DNA of 64,000 bases from GCA-002708315 sp963676635 (GTDB lineage Bacteria > Bacteroidota > Bacteroidia > Bacteroidales > F082). The notes under the pieces are model-generated. The model was given only the letters and a program-made list of their open reading frames with translations, ran no database searches and had not been told where the DNA came from. Location: positions 2,170,001-2,234,000 of the forward strand of contig OY781105.1 in NCBI GenBank assembly GCA_963676635.1, read 5' to 3'. The first letter of the stretch is position 1. Each line of letters starts with the position of its first letter. This document shows positions 28,801 through 36,741 of the stretch, in pieces. The position numbers were made by a program, and so were the translations under genes.

Positions 28801-29173
28801 TATCAGAAATGGTAATAACTTTATTGTAATCAACTCTGAATTAAGATTCCCTGTGTTTCAATATTTCTCACAAACTCCCTTAAGCAGTGGATTCCTAAGA
28901 AACTTTCAGATTGTTGGCTTTGGAGATATAGGAACAGCATGGACCGGATCAAGCCCCTATTCAAGAGAAAACTCCCTTTATACTAACTATGTAGACAGCG
29001 GACCAATGCACATTAGTGTGGAAGTTCAAAAGGAACCAATTGTTGCTGGTTTTGGATTTGGAGCACGTGCTGTGTTGATGGGTTACTTCATAAGAGGCGA
29101 TATCTCATGGGGAGTGGACGATTACAGAGTCCGACAGCCTATTTACTATTTATCACTTAGTCTGGATTTTTAA
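25883..29173 (+). CDS. giant envelope protein: peptidase-like N-terminus, TolB-like propeller, C-terminal beta-barrel
   Basis: 1096 aa with a GTG start and a signal peptide ending near SYGQFYN. Residues about 30-290 resemble the peptidase-MA-like region found in bacterial PD40 proteins (GISEIMFDQLM, SLPDWYKSGIISWLG), but I do not see an intact HExxH zinc motif. Residues about 300-620 hold TolB/PD40-type propeller blades (CISPDGKYIAYTSNELGKIKIYLYN, LNPRFINNSTQIVFSSNRTND). From about 690 the protein changes to alternating strands with aromatic girdles and ends in FVIINSELRFPVFQYFSQ and IYYLSLSLDF, like the BamA/surface-antigen barrel. Single gene, no partners. Role unknown; probably an outer-membrane protein with a periplasmic propeller. 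Confidence 0.75.
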   Translation: MNHLTGLFKIASVTFLLTIVFLLPEVSYGQFYNGSNMTFGKNRVQYKDFLWTYYKFNDIDTYFYRNGKELAEYTARYAKDQIPVIESKLGGYLDKKIQFIIFNNLTDLKQSNIGLMTNEDYNIGGITHIIGSKVFIYFDGNHVNFEKQIRDGISEIMFDQLMFGGSVGKQVKTSTFFSLPDWYKSGIISWLGTDWSIELDNQARDGILSGRYEKLNNLDGNDAICAGHSLWRFIAQEFGPVTVSNIIHMTSMSNSIDKGFYYVTGLSYKQVVKEWQEYYMKDYEQHASEYQQPEGLFELKYKRDLRFGEPCISPDGKYIAYTSNELGKIKIYLYNTLTGKTKKIIKRGVTIDTKTDYSYPIMAWHPTGKLLTFIIEEKGMPWFYRYNIEEKETIKQIIYNVQKVIDYGISDNGQMITVSAVQNGQSDLFVFNISSSTFTKITDDIYSELNPRFINNSTQIVFSSNRTNDTIGTEPKNIVGVPQNFDLFVYDYANRDPVLKRITNTPVANEIKPVYYGYNSIGYLSDKSGIYNRYMAIIDSSVSSVDTAIHYRYFVNSKPVTNFSRNITDHQVSRRAGKEASVIFIDNKYHIYVNDIKSYNDSKEVTPIITPYMANLIKTHKELTQKERITPDSKGSLKDTIIIQAPLLKRFVMVYRDANGNEVLGVPNSETNHGGGDTYYVDDNGSIKTESKGELEIPKRLNYNVEYFINDLISQVDFNYINYSYQPFTGGNGPIYLNPGFNVFLQVGVNDLMEDYRLIGGVRLKLDLVNNEYVFSYSNLKHRLDKEIVLHRNTLEQMTGYDITRVHSHEIFYILKWPFNEALSVRGTAMYRNDMYVTLATEQQALETPTVYRNWGALKSELVFDNTRLLAKNLYQGTRYKIFAEYHQLLNNSGNNLVVFGFDYRNYQRIHRNFIWANRIAGSTSFGTDRLIYYMGGVDNWLFPSFNMNTPIDYSENYAYQTLATNMRGFNQNIRNGNNFIVINSELRFPVFQYFSQTPLSSGFLRNFQIVGFGDIGTAWTGSSPYSRENSLYTNYVDSGPMHISVEVQKEPIVAGFGFGARAVLMGYFIRGDISWGVDDYRVRQPIYYLSLSLDF

Positions 29174-29465
29174 TAACAAAAACTTGTCAATTAACCAATA
29201 TTTAACAATACCATAAACACAGATTGATTTCCTCTCCTTAAAATTGTGCCAAAGATGTCAAAAAAAAAAAATTTATAATATTTTTTTCTTAACCCTTTAA
29301 TATACGGGACAATTTTTTTTTCCACATGGCTTGTTAATAAAATTTGATAGGTTTAAGTTTCTTTCTGTTGTATATTGCAGCGTAAAAAAAAAGGTCACAC
29401 CGACACTTAAATTCATTTATTTACAGCATTATAGCTGCTTGTCTAACTAATTATTGGTAATACTA
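29174..29465. other. gene-free AT-rich leader of nrdJ
   Basis: 292 bases containing A- and T-runs (12 A near 29260, 9 T near 29312). I looked for a B12 riboswitch and for paired NrdR-type boxes and see neither. Confidence 0.5.
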
Positions 29466-32204
29466 ATGGAAAAAAATTTATATCTAAATTTTGAGGAAAA
29501 AACTAAGGAAAATGTAGAGGAGCAGGGGGTTGAGAGCAAAAAGGAAAAGAGTTTTTACGAAAAAGTTTTAGAAGAGAGAAATAAATTGGAGAATTCAGAT
29601 TTGGCTACAGAAGAAGTAGCAAAAAGCAAAATAAAGCTTAGCAGTCAGGAAGTGAAAAAAGAAGAAAAAAAGACTCCTGAACTGAAAAAATACACTTATG
29701 ATGATGTGTTTACATCGTCAACAGAATACTTTAACGGCGATACGCTAGCCGCTAATGTGTGGATGAATAAGTATGCACTAAAAGACAGCGACGGCAACTT
29801 CTATGAGCTGAACCCGGATCATATGCACCGTCGTCTGGCTAAAGAAATAGCCCGAATTGACAATAAGTATCCAAAACCTCTGGGTGAGGAAGATTTTTAC
29901 GAGGTACTTCAAAAATTCAAATATATAATACCTGCAGGCAGTCCTATGGCTGGCATAGGAAATGACAATCAGGTTTCTTCGTTATCAAATTGTTTTGTAA
30001 TTGGAAATGATGGTGAGTCTGACTCATATGGTGGCATATTAAAGATAGATCAGGAGCAGGTACAACTTATGAAGCGTCGTGGTGGAGTAGGTCATGACCT
30101 TACTCATATACGTCCAAGTGGCAGTGCAGTAAAAAATACTGCCCTCACATCAACAGGAGTTGTTCCTTTTATGGAAAGGTACTCCAACTCCACACGTGAG
30201 GTAGCACAAGATGGCCGTCGTGGTGCTCTTATGCTTAGTATAGGTATTAAACACCCCGATGCTGAAGATTTTATCGATGCAAAGATGGAAACCGGTAAAG
30301 TAACAGGAGCTAATGTTTCTGTTAAACTCGATGATGGTTTTATGCAGGCTGTAAAAGATAATACAACATATAAACAGCAATATCCTGTTAATTCTGATAA
30401 TCCTAAAGTGGTTAAAGAAATCCAGGCCATTGATTTATGGCAAAAGATTGTACATAACGCATGGTCATCAGCCGAACCTGGTATTCTGTTCTGGGATACT
30501 GTTACCAGAGAATCAATCCCTGATGTATATGCAGATTATGGATTCACTACTGTTTCAACAAATCCTTGCGGAGAAATACCACTGTGTCCTTATGATAGCT
30601 GCCGACTACTGGCTATGAATCTGTACAGTTACGTAGAAAATCCTTTTACACCCGATGCTTATTTCAACGGCGATTTATTCACCAAGCATGCCAGAATGGC
30701 TCAAAGAATGATGGATAATATTATCGACCTTGAAGTGGAAAAGATCGATATGATTCTGGAAAAAATTGAAAAAGATCCTGAATCACCAGAAATAAAAAGT
30801 GTTGAGAAAAGACTTTGGGAGAAGATCCGTGAGAAATCAGTACAAGGACGCCGTACTGGTATTGGCATTACCGCTGAAGGGGATATGCTGGCAGCACTGG
30901 GATTACAATATGGTTCTGATGATGCTATCACTTTCTCTACAGAAGTACACAAACTGCTGGCTACTGAAGTTTATCGCGCTTCTGTTGATATGGCTGAAGT
31001 AAGGGGAGCTTTTGAGATTTTTGACGCTAAACGCGAAGTTGATAATCCGTTTATCAACAGAATTAAAGAAAATGCTCCCCACGTATATGAGAAAATGCTT
31101 AAGGTAGGACGACGTAATATCTCCATGCTAACTATTGCTCCTACAGGAAGTATCAGTATCTGTACACAAACAACTTCTGGTATTGAACCTGTATTTATGG
31201 TTAACTACAAGCGTCGCCGGAAGGTAAACCCTAATGATAAGAATGTTACGGTAAGCTTTACTGATGAGGTAGGTGATGCATGGGAAGAATACAACGTATT
31301 TCATCCTAAGTTTGAAACATGGCTGAACATTAAGGGTTATAACATTGAGGATGTTAAACAGATGAGCGATGAGGAACTAAACAAGATCATTGCCAAATCA
31401 CCATATCATAAAGCTACTTCCGAAGATATCGACTGGGTTAGCAAAGTGAAAATGCAGGGTGATATTCAGAAATGGGTCGACCATTCAATTAGCGTTACTG
31501 TTAACGTTCCTGAAAATGTTTCCGAAGAACTGGTAAGTCAGATTTATCTTACAGCTTGGGAAAGTGGATGTAAAGGAATGACTATCTATCGTGAAGGATC
31601 ACGATCAGGTGTTTTGGTTTCCAATGACAAGAAAGAAGAGGATGATAATGAGTTTAAAGATTCAAAGGCGCCAGAACGTCCTAAGTCTATCGAAGCTGAT
31701 GTTATCCGCTTTCAGAATAACTACGAAAAATGGATAGCAGTAATTGGAAAGATTAATAATAAACCTTATGAAGTGTTTACTGGTAAGGCTGAAGATTTCT
31801 ATATCCCTCCTTATGTTGAAACAGGCTGGGTAACGAAAGTAAAGAAAAAAGGTGAACGCACTCGTTATGACTTTGAATTTGAAGACAAACAGGGTTATCG
31901 AATCATTCTCCCTGCTCTCTCACGTTCTTTTGAAGAAGAGTTCTGGAATTATGCTAAACTTATTTCAGGGGTGCTACGTCATGGTATGCCTTTAACTTAT
32001 GTGGTTGATCTTATCAATAACCTTACTGTTGCAGAAGACAACATCAACACATGGAAGAATGGTGTTGTAAGAGCGCTTAAACGTTTTGTACCTGATGGCA
32101 CTGTTGCTGTTGATAAGGTATGTAAGGTTTGTGGCGAGGAAGCTGTTGTTTACGAGGATGGGTGTTTGATTTGTAAGGCTTGTGGCGATACTAAATGCTC
32201 CTAA
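29466..32204 (+). CDS. nrdJ: adenosylcobalamin-dependent (class II) ribonucleotide reductase
   Basis: 912 aa from the ATG at 29466, chosen over a TTG at 29454 four codons upstream. It makes deoxyribonucleotides from ribonucleotides using vitamin B12 and needs no oxygen. The first about 75 residues are a charged Lys/Glu extension; the catalytic barrel follows with SSLSNCFVIGN (active-site Cys), STNPCGEIPLCPYDSC, and TIAPTGSISICTQTTSGIEPVF. The C-terminus has a zinc-ribbon-like Cys set (CKVCGEE ... CLICKACGDTKCS), which likely contributes to reduction of the active-site disulfide. A distinct subdomain with FQNNYEKWIAVIGKINNKPYEVF precedes it. Confidence 0.95.
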   Translation: MEKNLYLNFEEKTKENVEEQGVESKKEKSFYEKVLEERNKLENSDLATEEVAKSKIKLSSQEVKKEEKKTPELKKYTYDDVFTSSTEYFNGDTLAANVWMNKYALKDSDGNFYELNPDHMHRRLAKEIARIDNKYPKPLGEEDFYEVLQKFKYIIPAGSPMAGIGNDNQVSSLSNCFVIGNDGESDSYGGILKIDQEQVQLMKRRGGVGHDLTHIRPSGSAVKNTALTSTGVVPFMERYSNSTREVAQDGRRGALMLSIGIKHPDAEDFIDAKMETGKVTGANVSVKLDDGFMQAVKDNTTYKQQYPVNSDNPKVVKEIQAIDLWQKIVHNAWSSAEPGILFWDTVTRESIPDVYADYGFTTVSTNPCGEIPLCPYDSCRLLAMNLYSYVENPFTPDAYFNGDLFTKHARMAQRMMDNIIDLEVEKIDMILEKIEKDPESPEIKSVEKRLWEKIREKSVQGRRTGIGITAEGDMLAALGLQYGSDDAITFSTEVHKLLATEVYRASVDMAEVRGAFEIFDAKREVDNPFINRIKENAPHVYEKMLKVGRRNISMLTIAPTGSISICTQTTSGIEPVFMVNYKRRRKVNPNDKNVTVSFTDEVGDAWEEYNVFHPKFETWLNIKGYNIEDVKQMSDEELNKIIAKSPYHKATSEDIDWVSKVKMQGDIQKWVDHSISVTVNVPENVSEELVSQIYLTAWESGCKGMTIYREGSRSGVLVSNDKKEEDDNEFKDSKAPERPKSIEADVIRFQNNYEKWIAVIGKINNKPYEVFTGKAEDFYIPPYVETGWVTKVKKKGERTRYDFEFEDKQGYRIILPALSRSFEEEFWNYAKLISGVLRHGMPLTYVVDLINNLTVAEDNINTWKNGVVRALKRFVPDGTVAVDKVCKVCGEEAVVYEDGCLICKACGDTKCS

Positions 32205-32210
32205 TGTCAG

Positions 32211-32316
32211 TCTGTTAAGTCCGCTAACTTCGTTATGCTCGCCCTCAAAATGGTCATTAGCTTCAGCTTACTCACATTTTTCGTGCTTCACAAGCCTCGT
32301 TAGCGAACTTAACAGA
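32211..32316. repeat. long imperfect inverted repeat after nrdJ
   Basis: Arms 32211-32228 and 32299-32316 match at 17 of 18 positions; pairing continues loosely inward (AAAATG near 32247 against CATTTTT near 32275), giving an almost complete 106-base palindrome six bases after the nrdJ stop. No T-run follows, so it is not a normal terminator. It may be a MITE-like or RNA-processing hairpin. Confidence 0.65.
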
Positions 32317-32472
32317 ACAGACATTTGACCTTAAAGATAGACTCTTGATAATATCTGTATATAAAAATCAGAAAGTCTTATTTAATATATTCGAGATTGA
32401 GTAATTCGAATGCTGAGATTAATTGGATAATCATTTTATATCGGCTATTTACCGGAAAACAATTTATTTTTA

Positions 32473-32480
32473 TACTTTTG
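32473..32480 (+). promoter_or_regulatory. tRNA-Ser promoter, -7 box TACTTTTG
   Basis: Perfect TAnnTTTG followed by CA, 12 bases before the tRNA 5' end. Confidence 0.6.
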
Positions 32481-32492
32481 CAGTCCCTTTTT

Positions 32493-32580
32493 GGAGAGGT
32501 GACCGAGTGGCTGAAGGTGCACGCCTGGAAAGCGTGTGTACGTCAAAAGCGTACCGCGGGTTCGAATCCCGCTCTCTCCG
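32493..32580 (+). tRNA. tRNA-Ser (anticodon GGA)
   Basis: 88 nt without encoded CCA. The acceptor stem is GGAGAGG against TCTCTCC (last pair G-T), the anticodon stem-loop is CACGC-CTGGAAA-GCGTG with GGA at the centre, there is a long variable arm (GTACGTCAAAAGCGTAC) as expected for a class II tRNA, and the T-arm is GCGGG-TTCGAAT-CCCGC. Discriminator base G at 32580 is typical of tRNA-Ser. Confidence 0.95.
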
Positions 32581-32581
32581 C

Positions 32582-33092
32582 CTTCGCCAGCCGAAGCTAA
32601 TGGAACTTGCTTCCATTAGCGCAGGCTGGCTCGAATTTTATTACCTTTCACTAAATTTATTGGGAATTCTTCGGCTGGCTACGGCGGACAAGTCCGCTTT
32701 TACTACCTTTTTCATTGCTTTACTACCTTACCTAATAGTTTATTAGTACATGATAGCTAATGGAACCTGCTTCCTTCAGCGCCGTGTCCGCTGTAAGCTG
32801 ATAGGCTGGCTCGAATCTTATTACCTTTCACTAAATTTTATTGGGAATTCTTCGGCTGGCTACGGCGGACATGTCCGCTTTTACTACCTTTTGTATTACT
32901 TTAACTACCTTACCTAATAGTTTATTAGTACATGATAGCTAATGGAACTTGATTCCTTCAGCGCTGTGTCCGCTGTAAGCTGATAGGCTGGCTCGAATTT
33001 TATTACCTTTCACTAAATTTTATTGGGAATTCTTCGGCTGGCTACGGCGGACAAGTCCGCTTTTGCTACCTTTTTCATTGCTTTACTGGTCA
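32582..33092. repeat. three-unit repeat cluster (160-182 bp per unit) after tRNA-Ser
   Basis: Units start with AGCTAATGGAAC at 32595, 32755 and 32937. Each contains TAGGCTGGCTCGAAT-type and CACTAAATTTTATTGGGAATTC segments and a GCGGAC-2-GTCCGC hairpin. Unit 1 lacks about 22 bp present in units 2 and 3. Unit 1 has a perfect 10-bp hairpin (GCTAATGGAA / TTCCATTAGC) nested in GCCAGCC/GGCTGGC. The third unit ends in divergent sequence near 33092. No coding potential. Confidence 0.85.
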
Positions 33093-33198
33093 TTTGAGAA
33101 ATTACCTAACCTCTCCTGTGCCGTCACTCATTACCTGCTGTATTATTACTTACTTTCACCTGTGTTATTACCCATTCGCTGCTGTGTTATTAACTCTC

Positions 33199-33282
33199 TG
33201 ATGCGCATGAGAAACAATCCTGATGCGCATCAGGATTGTTTCTCATGCGCATCAGGATTGTTTTTGATGCGCATCAGGAATC
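33199..33282. repeat. second four-copy 22-bp palindromic array
   Basis: TGATGCGCATCA-type cores at 33199, 33221, 33243 and 33265, again exactly 22 bases apart. Two cores carry one change each (TGATGCGCATGA and TCATGCGCATCA). The array lies about 70 bases past the cheB stop codon. Confidence 0.9.
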
Positions 33283-33352
33283 TAATATGACTTGACGAAA
33301 TAACTGATTGTTGAAATGAAAATATACAATTAGTCTTCTGATCCTGGACTAC

Positions 33353-34384
33353 TCACTTTATCTTAGCACTAATTGATCTGGCGATTTTATCGGGTGAGCA
33401 TACATTAGTTGCTGCTCCAAGCCTGATAGCCTCACCGGGCATTCCATGCACTACCGAGCTTTTCTCATCCTGGGCATAAGTAAGCGCACCCATCTCATTA
33501 AGAATCTTCAATTCACGTGCTCCATCACTTCCCATACCTGTAAGCAACACTCCTATTGCTTTATCACCCAGATTCTTTGCACATGACCTGAACAGATAAG
33601 AAACAGCAGGACGTAATCCATTTTCTTTTTCATCACTGCTAAGTACAATACGCATATTTGCACTAATACCCATATGCATATCATCAGGAGCCATATATAC
33701 ATGGCCGGGTAAAACATATTCATTGTCCAGCGCAATATGGATAGGATAGTTTGTAACATTCATAAGCCACTCAACAAACCCCCTCACAAATCCATGAGAG
33801 ATATGCTGAACTATTAATATAGGTACAGGAATGTTTCTTGGTAAATTAATTAAGAAATTCTTCAATGCCATAGGCCCTCCTGTTGACGCTCCTACAGATA
33901 TAAGTTTATAATCACTTTCCTGATTAATTTGCTGGTTTCTTGAACTTGCTATATCTCCGTTTTTATTACCAACACGTCTAACAAGCTTTATCTCCGACAT
34001 TAATTTCAGAGTTTGTATTAACTCCAAAGACTCTCTTTCATAAGATGCATGCTTTATTCCATGCGGTTTCTTTAATACAGCCAGGGCTCCGGCTTCCATC
34101 AATGAAAAGGAAATAGAAATATCATTGGCAGCAATACTACCTGTAACAACAACAATAGGAGTAGGAACAGTTTCCATTATTTCTTTTGTAGCTTCATAGC
34201 CATTGCTTACCGGCATTTGCCAGTCCATAGTTATTACATTAGGGCGATATTTCTTAGTAAGCTCAACAGCTTCTTTACCATTTGAAGCATACCCCACAAT
34301 TTCAAACTCAGGATCACTATTCAGAATATACGCAATGGATTCCTGTATTACTTTTGAATCATCTACAATAAGAACCTTTATCAT
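33353..34384 (-). CDS. cheB: CheB: receptor methylesterase response regulator
   Basis: 343 aa. A receiver domain (1-120, acidic pair D8/D9, phospho-acceptor D54 in TMDWQMP) is joined to a methylesterase domain (about 155-340) with the catalytic triad S167 (GASTGG), H194 (QHISHG) and D287 (GMGSDG). It removes methyl groups from, or deamidates, the chemoreceptor when phosphorylated by CheA, giving adaptation. It is the last gene of the signalling cluster, 11 bases after cheA, and corresponds to WspF in a Wsp-type arrangement. Confidence 0.96.
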   Translation of the reverse strand: MIKVLIVDDSKVIQESIAYILNSDPEFEIVGYASNGKEAVELTKKYRPNVITMDWQMPVSNGYEATKEIMETVPTPIVVVTGSIAANDISISFSLMEAGALAVLKKPHGIKHASYERESLELIQTLKLMSEIKLVRRVGNKNGDIASSRNQQINQESDYKLISVGASTGGPMALKNFLINLPRNIPVPILIVQHISHGFVRGFVEWLMNVTNYPIHIALDNEYVLPGHVYMAPDDMHMGISANMRIVLSSDEKENGLRPAVSYLFRSCAKNLGDKAIGVLLTGMGSDGARELKILNEMGALTYAQDEKSSVVHGMPGEAIRLGAATNVCSPDKIARSISAKIK

Positions 34385-34395
34385 ATTACAATTAA

Positions 34396-36714
34396 TTAAA
34401 TCAACCTGTTCACTGTTTCCAATAAATTACTTCTTTCAAAGCTACTTTTAATTATATATGCATTTGCACCTACTTCGATTCCATGTTCCTGATCTTTCTC
34501 AGAACCAAGAGCAGTAACCAATATTACAGGTAGCTCACTCAGTTTTTTGTCGTCTCTGATATTCTGAGTCAGCTCAAAGCCATTCATGCGTGGCATATCC
34601 ACATCAGAAACCAGCAAATCAAAATTACCTGCCTTTGCCTTAAGCAAACCATCCATACCATCAACAGCCGTTTCCACGTAATAACCTGCTGTTTCCAGGA
34701 TTTCTTTGATAAGAGTCCGGGAAGTAATCGAATCTTCTGTTACCAATATTCTTTTTTCAACCTCCTCAGTCTCTTCAACAATTGATATTGCTGTTTTAGC
34801 ACGCTCGTTTGCTGTTTTCATAAGCTGCGTGATATTCAATACAGGAACTATCTCTCCCGAACCCAGTACTGAAACCCCGGATATGTTTTTCACCATACGC
34901 AACTGCTTACCCATCTTTTTAATTAATATCTGTTGTTCATCAAGAATAGCCTCAACCATAAATCCGAAAACATCAGTATTATCCTCAAGAACCAATATCT
35001 GCAGGTATTTCTTTTCTGATTCACCAGACAAGAATACTTTATTTTCTGTTTTTGCCGAGCTCAAATCCAGCACATCACATAGCTTGACAATAGGAATAAT
35101 CTGGCCTTTTATTTCAATTGCACTTTGATTTTTAACTGTTTTGATTTTATCCCTCGAAACTCTTGTTACATATTTTACATTACTGGTTGAGATAATGAAT
35201 TTGCGGCCACTACCACCAACCAAAATACCTCTGTTTGTTGATATCGTTAATGGTAGAACAACTTTAAAAGTTGTGCCTTTGCCTATTTCACTATCCAAAG
35301 TAACTTTTCCTCTAAGCTTTTCAACCTTTTCAGCAACAATAGCCAAACCTAATCCCCTTCCTGAAATATCAGTAATAATAGGGCTTGTTGAAATACCCGA
35401 TTTAAAAACAAGCTGCAGCTTCTCATGTTCAGTCATATTTTGTGACTCTTCCTCGGTAATCAATCCTTTCTTTAATACCGACTGCACTACTTTATTGGTA
35501 TCAATTCCTTTACCATTATCTTTTACAAATATTTCCAGATTTGTCCCATCAACAGTTTTAAACTCAATTACTATCTTTCCTTTTTTATTACCCTTATCCG
35601 CTACCTTATTGATTCCATGATCAACGCAATTTCTTACAATATGAATTAGCGGATCTTTCAACTCCTCCAGAATTCGTTTATCTACTTCTATAGATTTCCC
35701 ACGAACAACAACTTCAACATCTTTCTTCTGACTGCGTGATAAATCTCTGACCAATTTTGGGAAGCCATCAAGAATTGTAGATGCCGGCATCATAAGGCAG
35801 CCTTTGATATTTTCAATATGATTATCAATAATTCTGCTCATTGACCTCTGAGTAATATCAAAATCATTGATTATAGAAGCCATCTTATCATTGATTTCAA
35901 CAAGACTAACGCTTGTACTATTAAGAAAATCACGGCTATTGCTATCCAATTCACCTACCCGATGGTTCTTAACTTTTCCCAATTCCTCTTTCCAGCTTTC
36001 CATCGATACTTTCAGCTCCTTTAATTCATTCAGCTGCTGAATTACAGATATTTTTGATTGCAACAGCTGTTCAGCCTGCAGAAATATCGAATCTACTTTA
36101 CTAAGTTGAATCCTTACAGTTTCCTTTGATGAATAAGACTCAACAGTCTTACTTTCAATTACCTGTATCTTACTATCTGAATTATCATCAGCATCAACAT
36201 CCAACGATTCTGCTTTTGCATCATCAGGTTCCGGTTTTATTACTGTTTTTCTAACAAGCTCAGGAACTACATCATCAGAAATACTTTGGATATTTGTTAT
36301 AATATTATCACTGCCGGGATTACGAATTAGCTTTAGCTGATTAATATATTCACGGTTTCCTGCTTTATCAGATCTCTTAGAAGAAGAAATAAGAGAAGAA
36401 ATATAATCAATTGTTTTATGGAGTATATCAAACTGTTTGTCATTAAGAGAGAATTTCTCATCCTTCATTTTATGGAATACATTTTCCATTTCCTGACAGA
36501 TTGTTTCGATATCATCTCTTTCCACAGAACGGGCAGCACCTTTCAAGCTATGAGCTTCTCTGAACACAACCTCAACGATATCCTCAGAAAATTCAGGATC
36601 ATTCTTTTTCTCAAGTTCAATCAATCCTGCCAAAAGTGATTCAATATGCTCTTCGGCCTCAATTTTAAACATGGCCTGTAAGCGTTTTAAAAATTCTTCT
36701 TCTCTTTTATCCAT
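34396..36714 (-). CDS. cheA: CheA-type histidine kinase fused to a receiver (WspE-like)
   Basis: 772 aa. Domain order: Hpt (about 8-110, phospho-His H55 in REAHSLKGAARS), an acidic linker instead of a recognisable P2 domain, dimerisation helices (about 205-300), HATPase (N-box HIVRNCVDHG, DNGKGI, GRGLGLAIV), CheW-like regulatory domain (about 500-630) and C-terminal receiver (about 655-772, phospho-Asp D704 in SDVDMPRMNG). The receiver's first acidic pair is TED. The CheA-REC fusion is typical of Wsp- and Frz-type chemosensory systems, where the receiver may act as output or phosphate sink. No separate cheY is in the cluster. Confidence 0.95.
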   Translation of the reverse strand: MDKREEEFLKRLQAMFKIEAEEHIESLLAGLIELEKKNDPEFSEDIVEVVFREAHSLKGAARSVERDDIETICQEMENVFHKMKDEKFSLNDKQFDILHKTIDYISSLISSSKRSDKAGNREYINQLKLIRNPGSDNIITNIQSISDDVVPELVRKTVIKPEPDDAKAESLDVDADDNSDSKIQVIESKTVESYSSKETVRIQLSKVDSIFLQAEQLLQSKISVIQQLNELKELKVSMESWKEELGKVKNHRVGELDSNSRDFLNSTSVSLVEINDKMASIINDFDITQRSMSRIIDNHIENIKGCLMMPASTILDGFPKLVRDLSRSQKKDVEVVVRGKSIEVDKRILEELKDPLIHIVRNCVDHGINKVADKGNKKGKIVIEFKTVDGTNLEIFVKDNGKGIDTNKVVQSVLKKGLITEEESQNMTEHEKLQLVFKSGISTSPIITDISGRGLGLAIVAEKVEKLRGKVTLDSEIGKGTTFKVVLPLTISTNRGILVGGSGRKFIISTSNVKYVTRVSRDKIKTVKNQSAIEIKGQIIPIVKLCDVLDLSSAKTENKVFLSGESEKKYLQILVLEDNTDVFGFMVEAILDEQQILIKKMGKQLRMVKNISGVSVLGSGEIVPVLNITQLMKTANERAKTAISIVEETEEVEKRILVTEDSITSRTLIKEILETAGYYVETAVDGMDGLLKAKAGNFDLLVSDVDMPRMNGFELTQNIRDDKKLSELPVILVTALGSEKDQEHGIEVGANAYIIKSSFERSNLLETVNRLI

Positions 36715-36741
36715 ACTTACATCCTTTCGTTAGTATTGATA

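Noticed and set aside
29174..29465. Cobalamin riboswitch in front of the B12-dependent reductase
   Set aside because: I found no B12-box-like segment or the expected paired structure in this AT-rich leader.
32397..32746. Two reading frames across tRNA-Ser
   Set aside because: They run straight through the tRNA and the repeat cluster and have no family features.
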